Assembly: GCA_035772735.1 (NCBI GenBank)
Contig: JASDFA010000006.1
Location: 63,318,001-63,382,000, forward strand
DNA: 64,000 nt
Direction: 5' to 3'
Origin: Datura wrightii
Lineage: Eukaryota; Streptophyta; Magnoliopsida; Solanales; Solanaceae
Shown here: one piece after another, positions 23,757 through 32,464 of the stretch
How positions within the stretch are numbered: the first letter of the stretch is position 1
Layout of the letters: each line of letters starts with the position of its first letter
Translations under genes and position numbers: made by a program
The notes under the pieces: generated by a model
Told to the model about the DNA's origin: nothing
Database searches by the model: none
The model's input: only the letters and a program-made list of their open reading frames with translations

Positions 23757-24660
23757 TGTTCGGTGCGTTTGTTGGGGTTATAAAACCAACACACAAGTGC
23801 ACGTGGTCGAACAAGTAGAAAGTGGCTTTAGTAAGCCAAGTATCGATCCCTCAGAGACTTGGGTTAAGTGCAATTTGCTCAAGTATACTATATTTTTACT
23901 TCTAAATATGCTGACAACTAAATAACCAAAAATTGAATAATTTGTTTTATAAATTTTATACTAAACTACAAACAATTATCTACTTTGAATTTGGACTATG
24001 AATAAGAGCATGCCGAGGTTAAAGAACATGTAATGAAACTGATTATCATCATAAATTGGTTAATCTTTTCTTCCAGTTGCTAGCCAAGAACAATTGCCAA
24101 GAGATTAAAACTCTCGTATTTAATCTCACTTAAGAATCATGAACCATCCGTCTACATTTCTGCGATCAAATGCAATTCATGTTCTAGCCATACAATTCCG
24201 GTTCCTAAATTGACTAATACGACTTTCAAGTATATTTCTATCAGGAAAGCACATCAAAACTCAATTTTCCCAAATCAAGTAAAGAACAATATCCTATTAA
24301 TTCACAACTTTCCAATTTCGTGCTCTCTCGAGTGAAATCGAACTTTTTAGATGTACATTAATGTAGGCCACACACCAATGCAGTAGAAACAAGAATTAAT
24401 AGAACAACGTGGAAGAAAAAGATGAAAAACCATATAATTAATAATCAAAATTCATCACAAGTGTTCACAACCTCTGCAAGGAAGGGAATTAGCCACTCAT
24501 TTGTGGATTAATCATCCTAAAACAAGTGTTAATCATACAAACAATTGAATTAGACAAGAAAGAAAGATAAAAAAACCCTTAACTTTTCGTCCCTCAACTG
24601 CCTGTAACCCATGTCCTTGCTCCACCAAGTCGGAATTATGAAAAATACACTTAAGTGTTC

Positions 24661-24668
24661 TATTTATA
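24661..24668 (-). promoter_or_regulatory. Ath-2 LTR TATA box (3' LTR)
   Basis: TATAAATA in element sense, 33 bp downstream of the first inverted repeat. Conserved in the other three LTRs of this family (26621-26628, 33566-33573, 44441-44448). Confidence 0.65.
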
Positions 24669-24700
24669 CTAGTGGGAATTTTTCCCGGAATAATGAGCAA

Positions 24701-24742
24701 CGTGTCACGGAGTGCATCGCGGAGCACTGCCTCCGTGACACG
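24701..24742. promoter_or_regulatory. 12-18-12 bp inverted repeat, Ath-2 3' LTR
   Basis: CGTGTCACGGAG at 24701-24712, spacer of 18, CTCCGTGACACG at 24731-24742; perfect arms. Identical in arms and spacing to the Tk LTR dyads. Confidence 0.88.
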
Positions 24743-24792
24743 CCGTGAACGCGGACCCTTACTGGAACTGGGGGTCCGGGAAATCAAACACC

Positions 24793-24834
24793 AACGTGGC
24801 ACGGCGTGCAACACGGAGGCTAGCCACCGTGCCA
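24793..24834. promoter_or_regulatory. Second inverted repeat with changed arms, Ath-2 3' LTR
   Basis: CGTGGCACGGCG, 18-nt spacer, CACCGTGCCACG; 11 of 12 positions pair. Relative to the first unit, TC/GA is replaced by GC/GC on both arms, so symmetry is kept. Coordinates are good to about 2 nt. Confidence 0.7.
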
Positions 24835-25177
24835 CGAAGCAGTCGCGAACCGCCACTGGAAATTGATGAATTTTCACCCTCCAGGCAGAATGCCTCCGCG
24901 ATGGCAGCGTGACACGGCTCCGTCGCGGAGCCCCTTTAATTCGTGCAGTCCTATGCCTTTTTCCTTGCTCGCATCCAAGTCCAACTCTGATATCATCCAA
25001 CATACATTTTAGCTTCCCGAAATCACATTTTACCTACAAAACAATGCTAATCATGTTGGTTAGTATAAATTCACATTTTATTACCAATTACATGAAAACG
25101 TATACACATTGCTAGATAAACAAGGCGAAAATGATACTTTTGAGTATCACTTGGGCATATAAATCTGCCCAAGATCA

Positions 25178-25191
25178 CTTACCCCACACTT
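25178..25191 (-). promoter_or_regulatory. Ath-2 polypurine tract
   Basis: Element sense AAGTGTGGGGTAAG directly before the LTR start TGATCTTGGG. Identical in Ath-3 at 27139-27152. Confidence 0.75.
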
Positions 25192-25197
25192 AAATCC

Positions 25198-25215
25198 TTG
25201 TTCGTCCTCGAACAA
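25198..25215 (-). promoter_or_regulatory. Pre-PPT hairpin, 7-4-7, loop AGGA (Ath-2)
   Basis: Element sense TTGTTCG-AGGA-CGAACAA, a perfect stem. Same geometry as TkA's hairpin, with the outer three pairs changed on both sides. Confidence 0.7.
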
Positions 25216-25683
25216 CAAACATACAATTCATGCAATTTACATCCCAACCTTCGCTACTATAGTGCGACAATTTAAGCTACGGTCATACCGATCATTCAAT
25301 ATTTCAAATCATCAAGAAAACATGTTTGGTCTTAACAATGCAATGACCTTCCATACATTAAGACTTCCAAGACTTTAAGAATCGACTCTCGATATCGGCA
25401 AACTCATGCAAATCAGCTAATCAAGATATCCGACACGAAAATCAATCTTTCATCAAGCATGTTCCCTTACAACTCAAGAGAATCTTCCCCTTTCTGCTCA
25501 TGTGACACACAACATTCAAGTAGGGGCATGTAAAAACAATTTCACTCTCTCTCCCAAAAGAATTCACATGCATCATGTCATGACCCATAAGCTTGCCCTT
25601 AGTGTATTACTCCACTAATATAAAGAAATGCAATGTAAGATCACGTAGGACTTTAATGGGTTGTAATGGAAGCTATGGAACTA
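25216..25683 (-). other. Ath-2 3' UTR, left piece
   Basis: No gene. The sequence is collinear with 27177-27650 of Ath-3. It continues across the Ath-3 insertion at 34089. Confidence 0.8.
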
Positions 25684-25688
25684 GTATA
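25684..25688. repeat. Ath-3 target-site duplication, left
   Basis: GTATA, identical to 34084-34088. Confidence 0.9.
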
Positions 25689-27138
25689 TGTTCGGTCTGT
25701 TCGGTTGGTATTATATATTATAAATCGACACGCAAGTGCACGTGGTCAAACAAGTAATAAAGTGGCTAAGTAAGCCAAGTATCGATCCAAGGAGGCTCAG
25801 GATATGTAAAATCTGCCTAAGTATACTATATTCTTATCTTACTTCTAATTATGCTAACAACAACGTAACCAACAGTTAAATGAGTTTTTGTTTATAAAAT
25901 CTATATATACTAAAACTATTAACAATTATTTACTGTGATTTTAAACTATGGATATGAGCATGCCAAGGTTAAGAACAAGTAATGAATTCGACTATAATAA
26001 TAATTCGGTTAATCTCTTCTTCATGTTGCTAGCCAAGAACTTTAGCCTAGAAATTAAAACTCTCGTATTTAATTTCACTTAAGAATCATAAACCATTCAT
26101 CTACATTTCTGTGATCAAATGCAATTTATGACCTAGCAATACAATTTCGGTTCCTAAATTGACTAATACGGCTTTCAAGTATATTTCCATCAGGTAAGCA
26201 CATCAAAAACCAATTTTCCCAAATCAAGTTAAGAACAATACCCTATTAATTCACAACTTTCCAATTTCTTGCTCTCTCGAGTGAAATTGGACTTTTTAGA
26301 TGTACATTAATGTCGGCCAAGCACTAATGCAGTAAGAACAAGAATTAATAGAACAACATGAAAGAAGAAGAAGAAAACCATATCATTTACAATCAAAATT
26401 CACTACACATGTTCAAAACCTTAGCAAGGAAGAGAATTAGCCACTCATTTGTGGATTGATCATCCTAAAACAAGTGTAAATCATACATACAATTGATTGA
26501 AAGAAGAAAGGAAGAGAAGAAATCCCTTAGCTTTTTCGTCCCTCAACTGCTGCTAACCCACGTCCTTGCTCCACCAAGTCTGAACTCAAACTGAACTAAT
26601 TAAAATAAACCTAAGTGTGCTATTTATACTAGAGGGAAATTTTTCCCGGAATAACAAGCAACGTGTCACGGAGGTCAACGCAGAGCACTGCCTCCATGAC
26701 ACGGCGTGGACGCGGACCTTCACTGGAAATCCAGGGTCCGGTAAATTAGCCTCAACGTGGTACGGAGGCCAATGCGGAGGCCTATCTCCGTGCCACGGAG
26801 CTGTCGCGAGGCCTCACTGGGAATTGCCATTTAATTGCCTCTCCAGGCAGTGTGCCTCCGCGATGGTAGCGTGGCACGGCTCCATCGCGGAGCCCCTATA
26901 CTTTGCGCATTCCAATGTCTTTTGCACACTCGTATCCAAGTCCAACTCCGATATAGTTCCAACATGCATTTTAGCTCCTAAAAATCATATTTTACTGCAA
27001 AGCAAATGCTAATCATGTTGGCTAGTATAAATTCACATTTTATTACCAATTACATGAGAATATATACATATTGCACACAAACAAGGCGAAAATAATATGT
27101 TTGAGTATCCCTTGGGCATATAAATCTGCCCAAGATCA
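25689..27138 (-). repeat. Ath-3 3' LTR
   Basis: 1450 bp, TGTTCGGTCTG to AAGATCA in window sense. Dyad units at 26662-26703 (second arm CTCCATGACACG, one mismatch) and at about 26756-26800. TATA box at 26621-26628. A 131-codon plus-strand ORF (26617-27012), repeated in the other LTR, crosses the dyads and is not a gene. Confidence 0.93.
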
Positions 27139-27152
27139 CTTACCCCACACTT
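27139..27152 (-). promoter_or_regulatory. Ath-3 polypurine tract
   Basis: Element sense AAGTGTGGGGTAAG against the 3' LTR. The AGGA-loop hairpin (TTGTTCG/CGAACAA) follows at 27159-27176. Confidence 0.75.
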
Positions 27153-27176
27153 AAATCCTTGTTCGTCCTCGAACAA

Positions 27177-29025
27177 CACATACACAACTCATGCAAATTA
27201 CATCCCAACCTTCGTCACTATGGTGCGACAACTTACGCTACGGTCATACCGATTATTCAATTTTTGCAAATCATCACGAAAACATGCTTGGTCTTACACT
27301 ACAATGACCATTAATACATCAAGACTCCCTAGACTTTAAGAATTGATTCTTGATATCGGCAAACTCATGCAAATCAGCTAATCAAGAAATCCGACACGAA
27401 AGTCAATCTTTCATCAAGCATGTGCCCTCACAACTCAAGAGAATCTTCCCCTTTTTGTTCATGCAACACACAAACATTCAAGTAGGGGCATATAAAAATT
27501 AATTTCACTCACTCTCCCAAAAGAATTCACATGCATCATGTCATGACCCATAGGCTTGCCCTTAGTGTATTACTCCACTAATATAAAGAAATGCAATGTA
27601 GGATCAAGTAGGACTTTAATGGGTTGTAACGGGGCTATGGATCTAGTATATATATTGGATTAGCCAATAATAGTCGCTAGCATCCTTAAGCGCCTTTTCA
27701 AAACATTCCCATCGACTCATGGACATTGTTCCTCTCTTTTCTCTTTTTCTCCCATTCATGCTGGTTTACTTTCGTACTGCCCATTTCATTAAACACACTT
27801 GACACAAAACAAAGGGTTTTCATGTACCCTCAATATTATTTAATTACAACAAGTGCCTCTTCAACATCATCTTTTCTTTCCTCACTCTGCTTTTCTTTTT
27901 CTTTTCACTCTTTAACACTTTGGGAAACATTTTCTTTTCTTTGTAAGCGCTTAAGAGTTTTGTATATACTTTTACAGCTAATGAAAAGAAGGAATAAAGC
28001 TTGGTTTATACAATTTTGGACAAACGAAAGAAAGAAATCGGCTAAAGGCTCAACGGGCTGACTAGGGTATACAACATATAAAAAGGTAGAGTTTGACAAG
28101 AAAAAAAATTGAAACTATCGGTTAAAACAAAGAAATGCCTACATCCTTTCCAACACTACACCTCCTTCATTTCGTTTTGTATACACACCAGACAAGTTCT
28201 AGACAATTCACAATGACATGGAATAACAATACCTCACTTCACACTTCATGCACATGCTCGAATCAAGATGCATTCACAGACTCTCTAATTAGCCAATCAC
28301 ATGAATTCAAAATTAAGCCTCAATCATACTGAATCAAATTTTATAGCCTAGGTAACTCAACATATTTACCGAATTACATGCTTTCGAACGAATCACTTTC
28401 ACATTTTGAACATCAGTTACAACACGCAACGAAATTTTTGCAACCATAAAGCAACTACAGTTCATTAATGCAATCCACCAAAGAAAAATTAAAAACAAAT
28501 TAAAAACCTACTCCTACCGACTACATTTCCCTTAAGACGGTCGTCATCCATCTATCATAGGGAACGGTCACTAACTATGACATCGGTTCAATGGGACTAT
28601 TCTCGGTAAAAGAACCGAAAACAAACTCCGAGAAACCCAAAAAAATAAAAACCGAATATTTTTGCAACACATCGATCATTTCGATAGAAAGAAAATATTT
28701 ACAAGTGCAAAATATTCTCGAAAATTTTTGAAAAAAATATTGATCATTTCGATAAGAAAGAAATATTTACAAACTATTTACACTGGCAACCATAACTTTT
28801 CATAACACACATCATTAACCACACAAACAAATATATACACATACACACAAATCAGTTCACCACAGGGAAAACTCAAACATACATACAAACCAAGGAAAAA
28901 GCATATAGCAGATTAGAGCCTAAGTCCCAGCACCTAGCTACTCCCCACCCCACACTTAAATCGAACACTGTCCCCAGTGTTCACAAAAATTACAAAACAA
29001 AATTTCGGGTGGTGGAACTCCCTGA
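27177..29025 (-). other. Ath-3 3' UTR, no gene
   Basis: AT-rich. In element sense it has purine-rich runs (about 27725-28000). At about 28670-28760 a CGATCATTTCGATA motif occurs twice with intervening ATTTTT stretches; it recurs in Ath-2 at about 35125-35220. Just after the ORF2 end lies a second PPT-like block (28951-28964, CACCCCACACTTAAA in window sense), also present at 35404-35417. Confidence 0.6.
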
Positions 29026-30246
29026 TCAGTCGAAATATTCGACTTCTTCATCCGGTGCTGCTGCCTCGCCGCCCATGTCTGAGTCAGCTCTATCATCATC
29101 ATCGGACTCCACATCGGAGTCCTCCCGACGTGTCTCCTCATCAGTAGGGACATCGTCATCAGTCGGCTCCATGAAGGCTGGTCCCACCCGGCATAAGGCT
29201 TTGGTATTCTCGCCAAATGGGTAATCCAGCTCCAGCTGCCATAATTCTTCCTCGGTGGCTAGTCTCCCACCAATCCGTAGCTGAAGCATCTGCATGCCGA
29301 ACATACGTGCCATGTACTGATCGTCACGAGCATGTCGCTCGCCCAAAGTTAGCACTGGCCTATGTGTGGTGTCGGGGGCCTTAGTTTTTGTCACATCGAG
29401 GGCCCTCTGCTCCAACTGCGGGATGCAGTCCAAAGCCTCTTCCACAATGTCGAGGCCTCGGAGGAAGGTGGTGATGAGTCCGCCAAACCTGTATCTGTGG
29501 CCCTGGTGCAGTCTGGCTCTCTTCATGACGGATATAATGACTGCCCCAACATTAATCTCAAGCCCTTTCATAAGGGCATACACCAAGCAGACACGGTCCC
29601 GGGTCACATCCGTCATTTGAACTCCCGGGATCAAGCACGAACATACAATTTTCAGCCATATTCTGGCCTCCCTGTTCATCTGCAAATAAGGCAGAGTCTG
29701 GTGGTAACCCCTCTCCTTATGTCTACTCCATCGGGCTGTGGATCGAGCCCCACACAACGTACGTATGATGTCGGCGTACGGTGGGGTGATGTTTAGCTGG
29801 CGGAGAACGTGGGCGTTTGTGTCCCGCGCTCCAACGATGGCATTAAATTGCTGGGGTTCCAGAGTGACAATCTGCCCTCTGATTTTTATTGTGTGGCTTC
29901 TGATGGCCGGGTTCCAATTTGCGTAGAACTCTCGGACCAAATGAAGGTTGCACTCCTTGGGCTCCTGGAAGATAAAGCTGAGCCCAGCTGCCTCGATTCT
30001 CTGCACAATACGTGGGAACTCCTGTGCAAGTGGTTCCCGTGCAATATGTTCCTCGGGGAAGTACTTGTTTTCTTTATGTTTCGCGTACCACTTCTTCCCT
30101 TCATCGGTTACCCATCTTGTTCCGTATTGGCGGCGTTGGCCGCGCGGAACAGCTGGTGCAGCTGGGACTGCAGTGCCCAACCTCAATCTTTTCCGTCCGG
30201 TGCCTGAGGTAGAAGCACCCTTGCCCTTGTCCTGTCGACTTGCCAT
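29026..30246 (-). CDS. Ath-3 ORF2, 'putative plant transposon protein', intact
   Basis: The open frame reaches 30258, but the best start is the second Met (30244-30246). The first four codons lie upstream of a 3' splice site at 30252, and the Met-Ala-Ser-Arg-Gln start is shared with Ath-2. About 406 residues. The N-terminal 30 residues are basic and Gly/Ser rich with a possible nuclear signal (GRKRLRLG). A globular domain follows at about residues 45-270 (WYAKHKENKYF, NLHLVREFYANWNP, IRGQIVTLEPQQFNAIVG, ARSTARWSRH, LIPGVQMTDVTRDRVCLVYALM). The last roughly 45 residues are strongly acidic (DDD, EETRRED, SDDDD). It lies in the place where other Athila elements carry an env-like gene, but no signal peptide or membrane segment is visible. 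I do not know its function. Intact despite the lack of pol. Confidence 0.8.
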   Translation of the reverse strand: MASRQDKGKGASTSGTGRKRLRLGTAVPAAPAVPRGQRRQYGTRWVTDEGKKWYAKHKENKYFPEEHIAREPLAQEFPRIVQRIEAAGLSFIFQEPKECNLHLVREFYANWNPAIRSHTIKIRGQIVTLEPQQFNAIVGARDTNAHVLRQLNITPPYADIIRTLCGARSTARWSRHKERGYHQTLPYLQMNREARIWLKIVCSCLIPGVQMTDVTRDRVCLVYALMKGLEINVGAVIISVMKRARLHQGHRYRFGGLITTFLRGLDIVEEALDCIPQLEQRALDVTKTKAPDTTHRPVLTLGERHARDDQYMARMFGMQMLQLRIGGRLATEEELWQLELDYPFGENTKALCRVGPAFMEPTDDDVPTDEETRREDSDVESDDDDRADSDMGGEAAAPDEEVEYFD

Positions 30247-30251
30247 TGTAC

Positions 30252-30959
30252 CTGTCAATATACATAAACAAGCACAAAGTTAAGCTAAATACAAGTTGAC
30301 TTAGGCTAAGGTCGGGTTAAAATAAGTTTACCCCACACTTAGTCCTTAACTATATTTACAATACTTCGGCAAGGATTACTCTATTTACAACCCCAAACAC
30401 AAGCAACTATAAGGTATATTGCTTAGTGCGTTCACGAAAAATTTCGACAGCGTAACGGTTAGCGTACTACTCAGACTTCATACAGCTACTCCCAATCCTA
30501 CTATCGATAGCAATCCAATCCTCGCAGTTAGCAACCAAACAAAAAAAACAAAAACAACAACGAAAATTCTATTTATATACAATTCTACCTAATCAAACCA
30601 ATTTACAAACTTTTCGCATTTTCCTCAACAATTCGAGAATTCGTCTTCTCTTAACATTCATACAATATTTACATCGACTTATCTCAATTTACAACCACAC
30701 CCCGGCATCTAATTCATCAAACTATCAAGTTCCCCAATTCAATTTCAATAGCTCAAGCCCTAGAATGCAATATTTCAATCAAATTTGAATTATTTACATA
30801 ATCGACAAGTTCAAACGCTAATTACAACAATCCGAACATAATCAATCACAAAATTATTCAACATCATGTTTAATTGCTACTTGGGGTGATATATTTCACC
30901 TCACATGCTCAAATTCGACTAAAATCTCCAAAAACTTGAGAGAAACGATGAAAACATAC
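30252..30959 (-). other. Probable 5'-UTR intron of Ath-3 ORF2
   Basis: Element sense: donor AAAAG|GTATGTTTTC at 30960/30959 and acceptor TATTGACAG|G at 30252/30251, about 708 nt. Only four nucleotides separate the acceptor from the ATG (30244-30246). AT-rich as plant introns are. The same sites occur in Ath-2. Confidence 0.65.
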
Positions 30960-31210
30960 CTTTTAGTTGAAGAACCGAAGAAATTTGACGTTTTCCTTGC
31001 CTATTAGCGTGGCACGTTGGTTGGGAGGGGGAATTGGATGTTTTGGTCGCGGAGAAGGAGAGAAATGGGGAGAAAAGGGGCAAAACTTAGGTTAATTTAA
31101 AGAAAAACACGCGGGTCACCCGGCAACCCGGTGTGACCCGGCACTGAATAAAGGGCAACGTGTCACGGAGGGTAACGCGGAGCCCTTCCTCCGTGACACG
31201 GAGCCAACGC
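30960..31210 (-). promoter_or_regulatory. Putative internal promoter and leader of Ath-3 ORF2
   Basis: Element sense order: 12-18-12 inverted repeat (31159-31200), a second dyad with arms GGGTCAC/GTGACCC and inner CCGG/CCGG (31108-31134), a TTTAAATTAA box (about 31092-31101), a pyrimidine-rich leader (CCCCTTTTCTCCCC), then the intron donor at 30959. The first element is the same one that precedes the TATA box in the LTR. Promoter activity is inferred. Confidence 0.6.
31159..31200. promoter_or_regulatory. 12-18-12 bp inverted repeat, internal copy in Ath-3
   Basis: CGTGTCACGGAG at 31159-31170 and CTCCGTGACACG at 31189-31200; arms perfect, spacer 18. It is not in an LTR. Confidence 0.88.
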
Positions 31211-31469
31211 CCCAGTGCACTGTTTCTTCAATAAAAATTATTTTCATACCTTGCCTTATTTTTCCCGCTTCCATGCATATTTTTCTCCGTTAGACCTGAA
31301 AATCACCTCACTAAACGAAATTGGTTAGATTAATAGATTTTCCTAACTACCATGAAAAAATACTAACTAAAACGAAAAATTTGTACGAAATCAAGAAAAA
31401 GAAAAATAAAATAAAAATACAAATTATTTACACTCTACTAAAAGAAGAAAAATAGAATATTTTTCTTTT

Positions 31470-31487
31470 CACGGGTTGCCTCCCGTG
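31470..31487 (-). promoter_or_regulatory. Post-pol hairpin, loop AGGCAA (Ath-3)
   Basis: Element sense CACGGG-AGGCAA-CCCGTG, perfect 6-bp stem. The surrounding roughly 50 nt, upstream to GGACGTCGAGCC, is identical to Ath-2. It is retained although Ath-3 has no pol. Confidence 0.75.
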
Positions 31488-31618
31488 TAGCGCCTGGTTT
31501 ACCGTCGCGGCTCGACGTCCAAGTTTCACCACTTTTTCCTCCTCCTTGAGGATATGAATCTCACCCCTAATTTCTTTTCTAATTTTCTCTTATGCTCCAG
31601 GGGTGGTGGTGAAAAATT

Positions 31619-32464
31619 TTAAGGACCAAACAGTAGGTGTTGCCTTTTTAACTTATTGGCCCTCAAGTAAGTGAAGTCATTTTGTCTCTCCGCGTTAGCA
31701 AATTTCAAAATATATGGTGCTTGGTCCTCCTCTACACATTTCTCTGTAAGCTTGGAAGACTCTATTTCTATGTTGTCGACCAAACTTAATGTCGAAAAAT
31801 GCTTCGAGTGTTGTCCAATCAACCTCAACTTTGAAATTGCATTGTGCTTTACTTCCTTACTTGTGTACACCTTTTCAACATCGACATCTATTTCCCCATT
31901 GAGGTCAAATGCGAGATATTCTTTCTCTTCTTCCATGAATGAATTTTCTATAGGTATGAACCGATCACGGGGACACTCAAGAGATTCTAATTGTTGGGCT
32001 TCATCCAAAAATGCACCCTTGTATTCCTCTTGTAGTTCCTCTTGAATATCGGCTAAAACTGTCACCTGCAAATTATCCCAAGCTTCAGCCTCAGCACACA
32101 TCTCCGTCAGTTTGACGCTCATCCTGCTTACAGCCTCGACATTCTCCTTTTGCTGAATTATCAATTCTGCCACCGAGTCCTTCATTGCTTCTGATTGCTC
32201 CAGGAGTTGTTTCATCATGTCCTCTATTTGAACTTGGCGTCCCAAGTCCTCATTTTCAATATGCCTATATTCAGCAAAAACAACAGAATGATCATAGCAG
32301 GGGCTTGGGGGAGGGGAATATGCCTTTGGACAATCACCCCAATGGCCATATTGACACCCACATATATTGCACGTGTTACAGGTTTGCCACAAGTGGGGTC
32401 CTCCGCAATTCATGCAAGATTCGCCGAAATATGCGTATCCACCATTTATATTCCAAGATGTCAT
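31619..32464 (-). CDS. Ath-3 ORF1: zinc-knuckle and coiled-coil protein in gag position
   Basis: 281 codons, intact. Two Cys/His knuckles lie at the N-terminus: C17-x2-C20-x3-H24-x4-C29 and C32-x2-C35-x5-H41-x3-C45. A Pro-rich stretch (SPPPSP) follows. Then comes a long predicted coiled coil, about residues 75-150 (VQIEDMMKQLLEQSEAMKD, VEAVSRMSVKLTEM), and an acidic C-terminal half. It has no capsid (retrotransposon gag) domain and no protease. The order knuckle, Pro-rich linker, coil resembles the second half of Ath-2 gag (knuckle at 317-329, Pro-rich PPPPPPSP, then NIEEMFKTMIANQ). My inference is that it is a gag-derived nucleocapsid-like remnant or a replacement of it. It sits just downstream of the 5' UTR and PBS. 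Confidence 0.6.
   Translation of the reverse strand: MTSWNINGGYAYFGESCMNCGGPHLWQTCNTCNICGCQYGHWGDCPKAYSPPPSPCYDHSVVFAEYRHIENEDLGRQVQIEDMMKQLLEQSEAMKDSVAELIIQQKENVEAVSRMSVKLTEMCAEAEAWDNLQVTVLADIQEELQEEYKGAFLDEAQQLESLECPRDRFIPIENSFMEEEKEYLAFDLNGEIDVDVEKVYTSKEVKHNAISKLRLIGQHSKHFSTLSLVDNIEIESSKLTEKCVEEDQAPYILKFANAERQNDFTYLRANKLKRQHLLFGP

Larger units (their letters stand above)
23757..25177 (-). repeat. Ath-2 3' LTR
   Basis: 1421 bp, TGTTCGGTG to AAGATCA in window sense. Contains three dyad units (24701-24742, 24791-24836, about 24890-24930) upstream, in element sense, of TATAAATA at 24661-24668. A 156-codon ORF here crosses the dyads and is not a gene. Confidence 0.93.

Noticed and set aside
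24701..24930. CRISPR-like or satellite array in the LTR
   Set aside because: Only three diverged units with dyad symmetry, no uniform repeats or spacers; eukaryotic context.
24533..25003. 156-codon minus-strand ORF
   Set aside because: It spans the U3 dyads and the TATA box of the Ath-2 3' LTR. Its Arg/Ser-rich composition follows from the GC-rich dyads. The 5' LTR copy is already disrupted.
26617..27012. 131-codon plus-strand ORF, repeated at 33562-33957
   Set aside because: It lies in the LTR, is antisense to the element, and crosses the inverted repeats. It recurs only because the LTR is duplicated, and no protein motif is visible.
29362..30283. Plus-strand ORFs of 62-144 codons opposite ORF2
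   Set aside because: Shadow frames of the minus-strand ORF2; none is kept in Ath-2 with the same limits.
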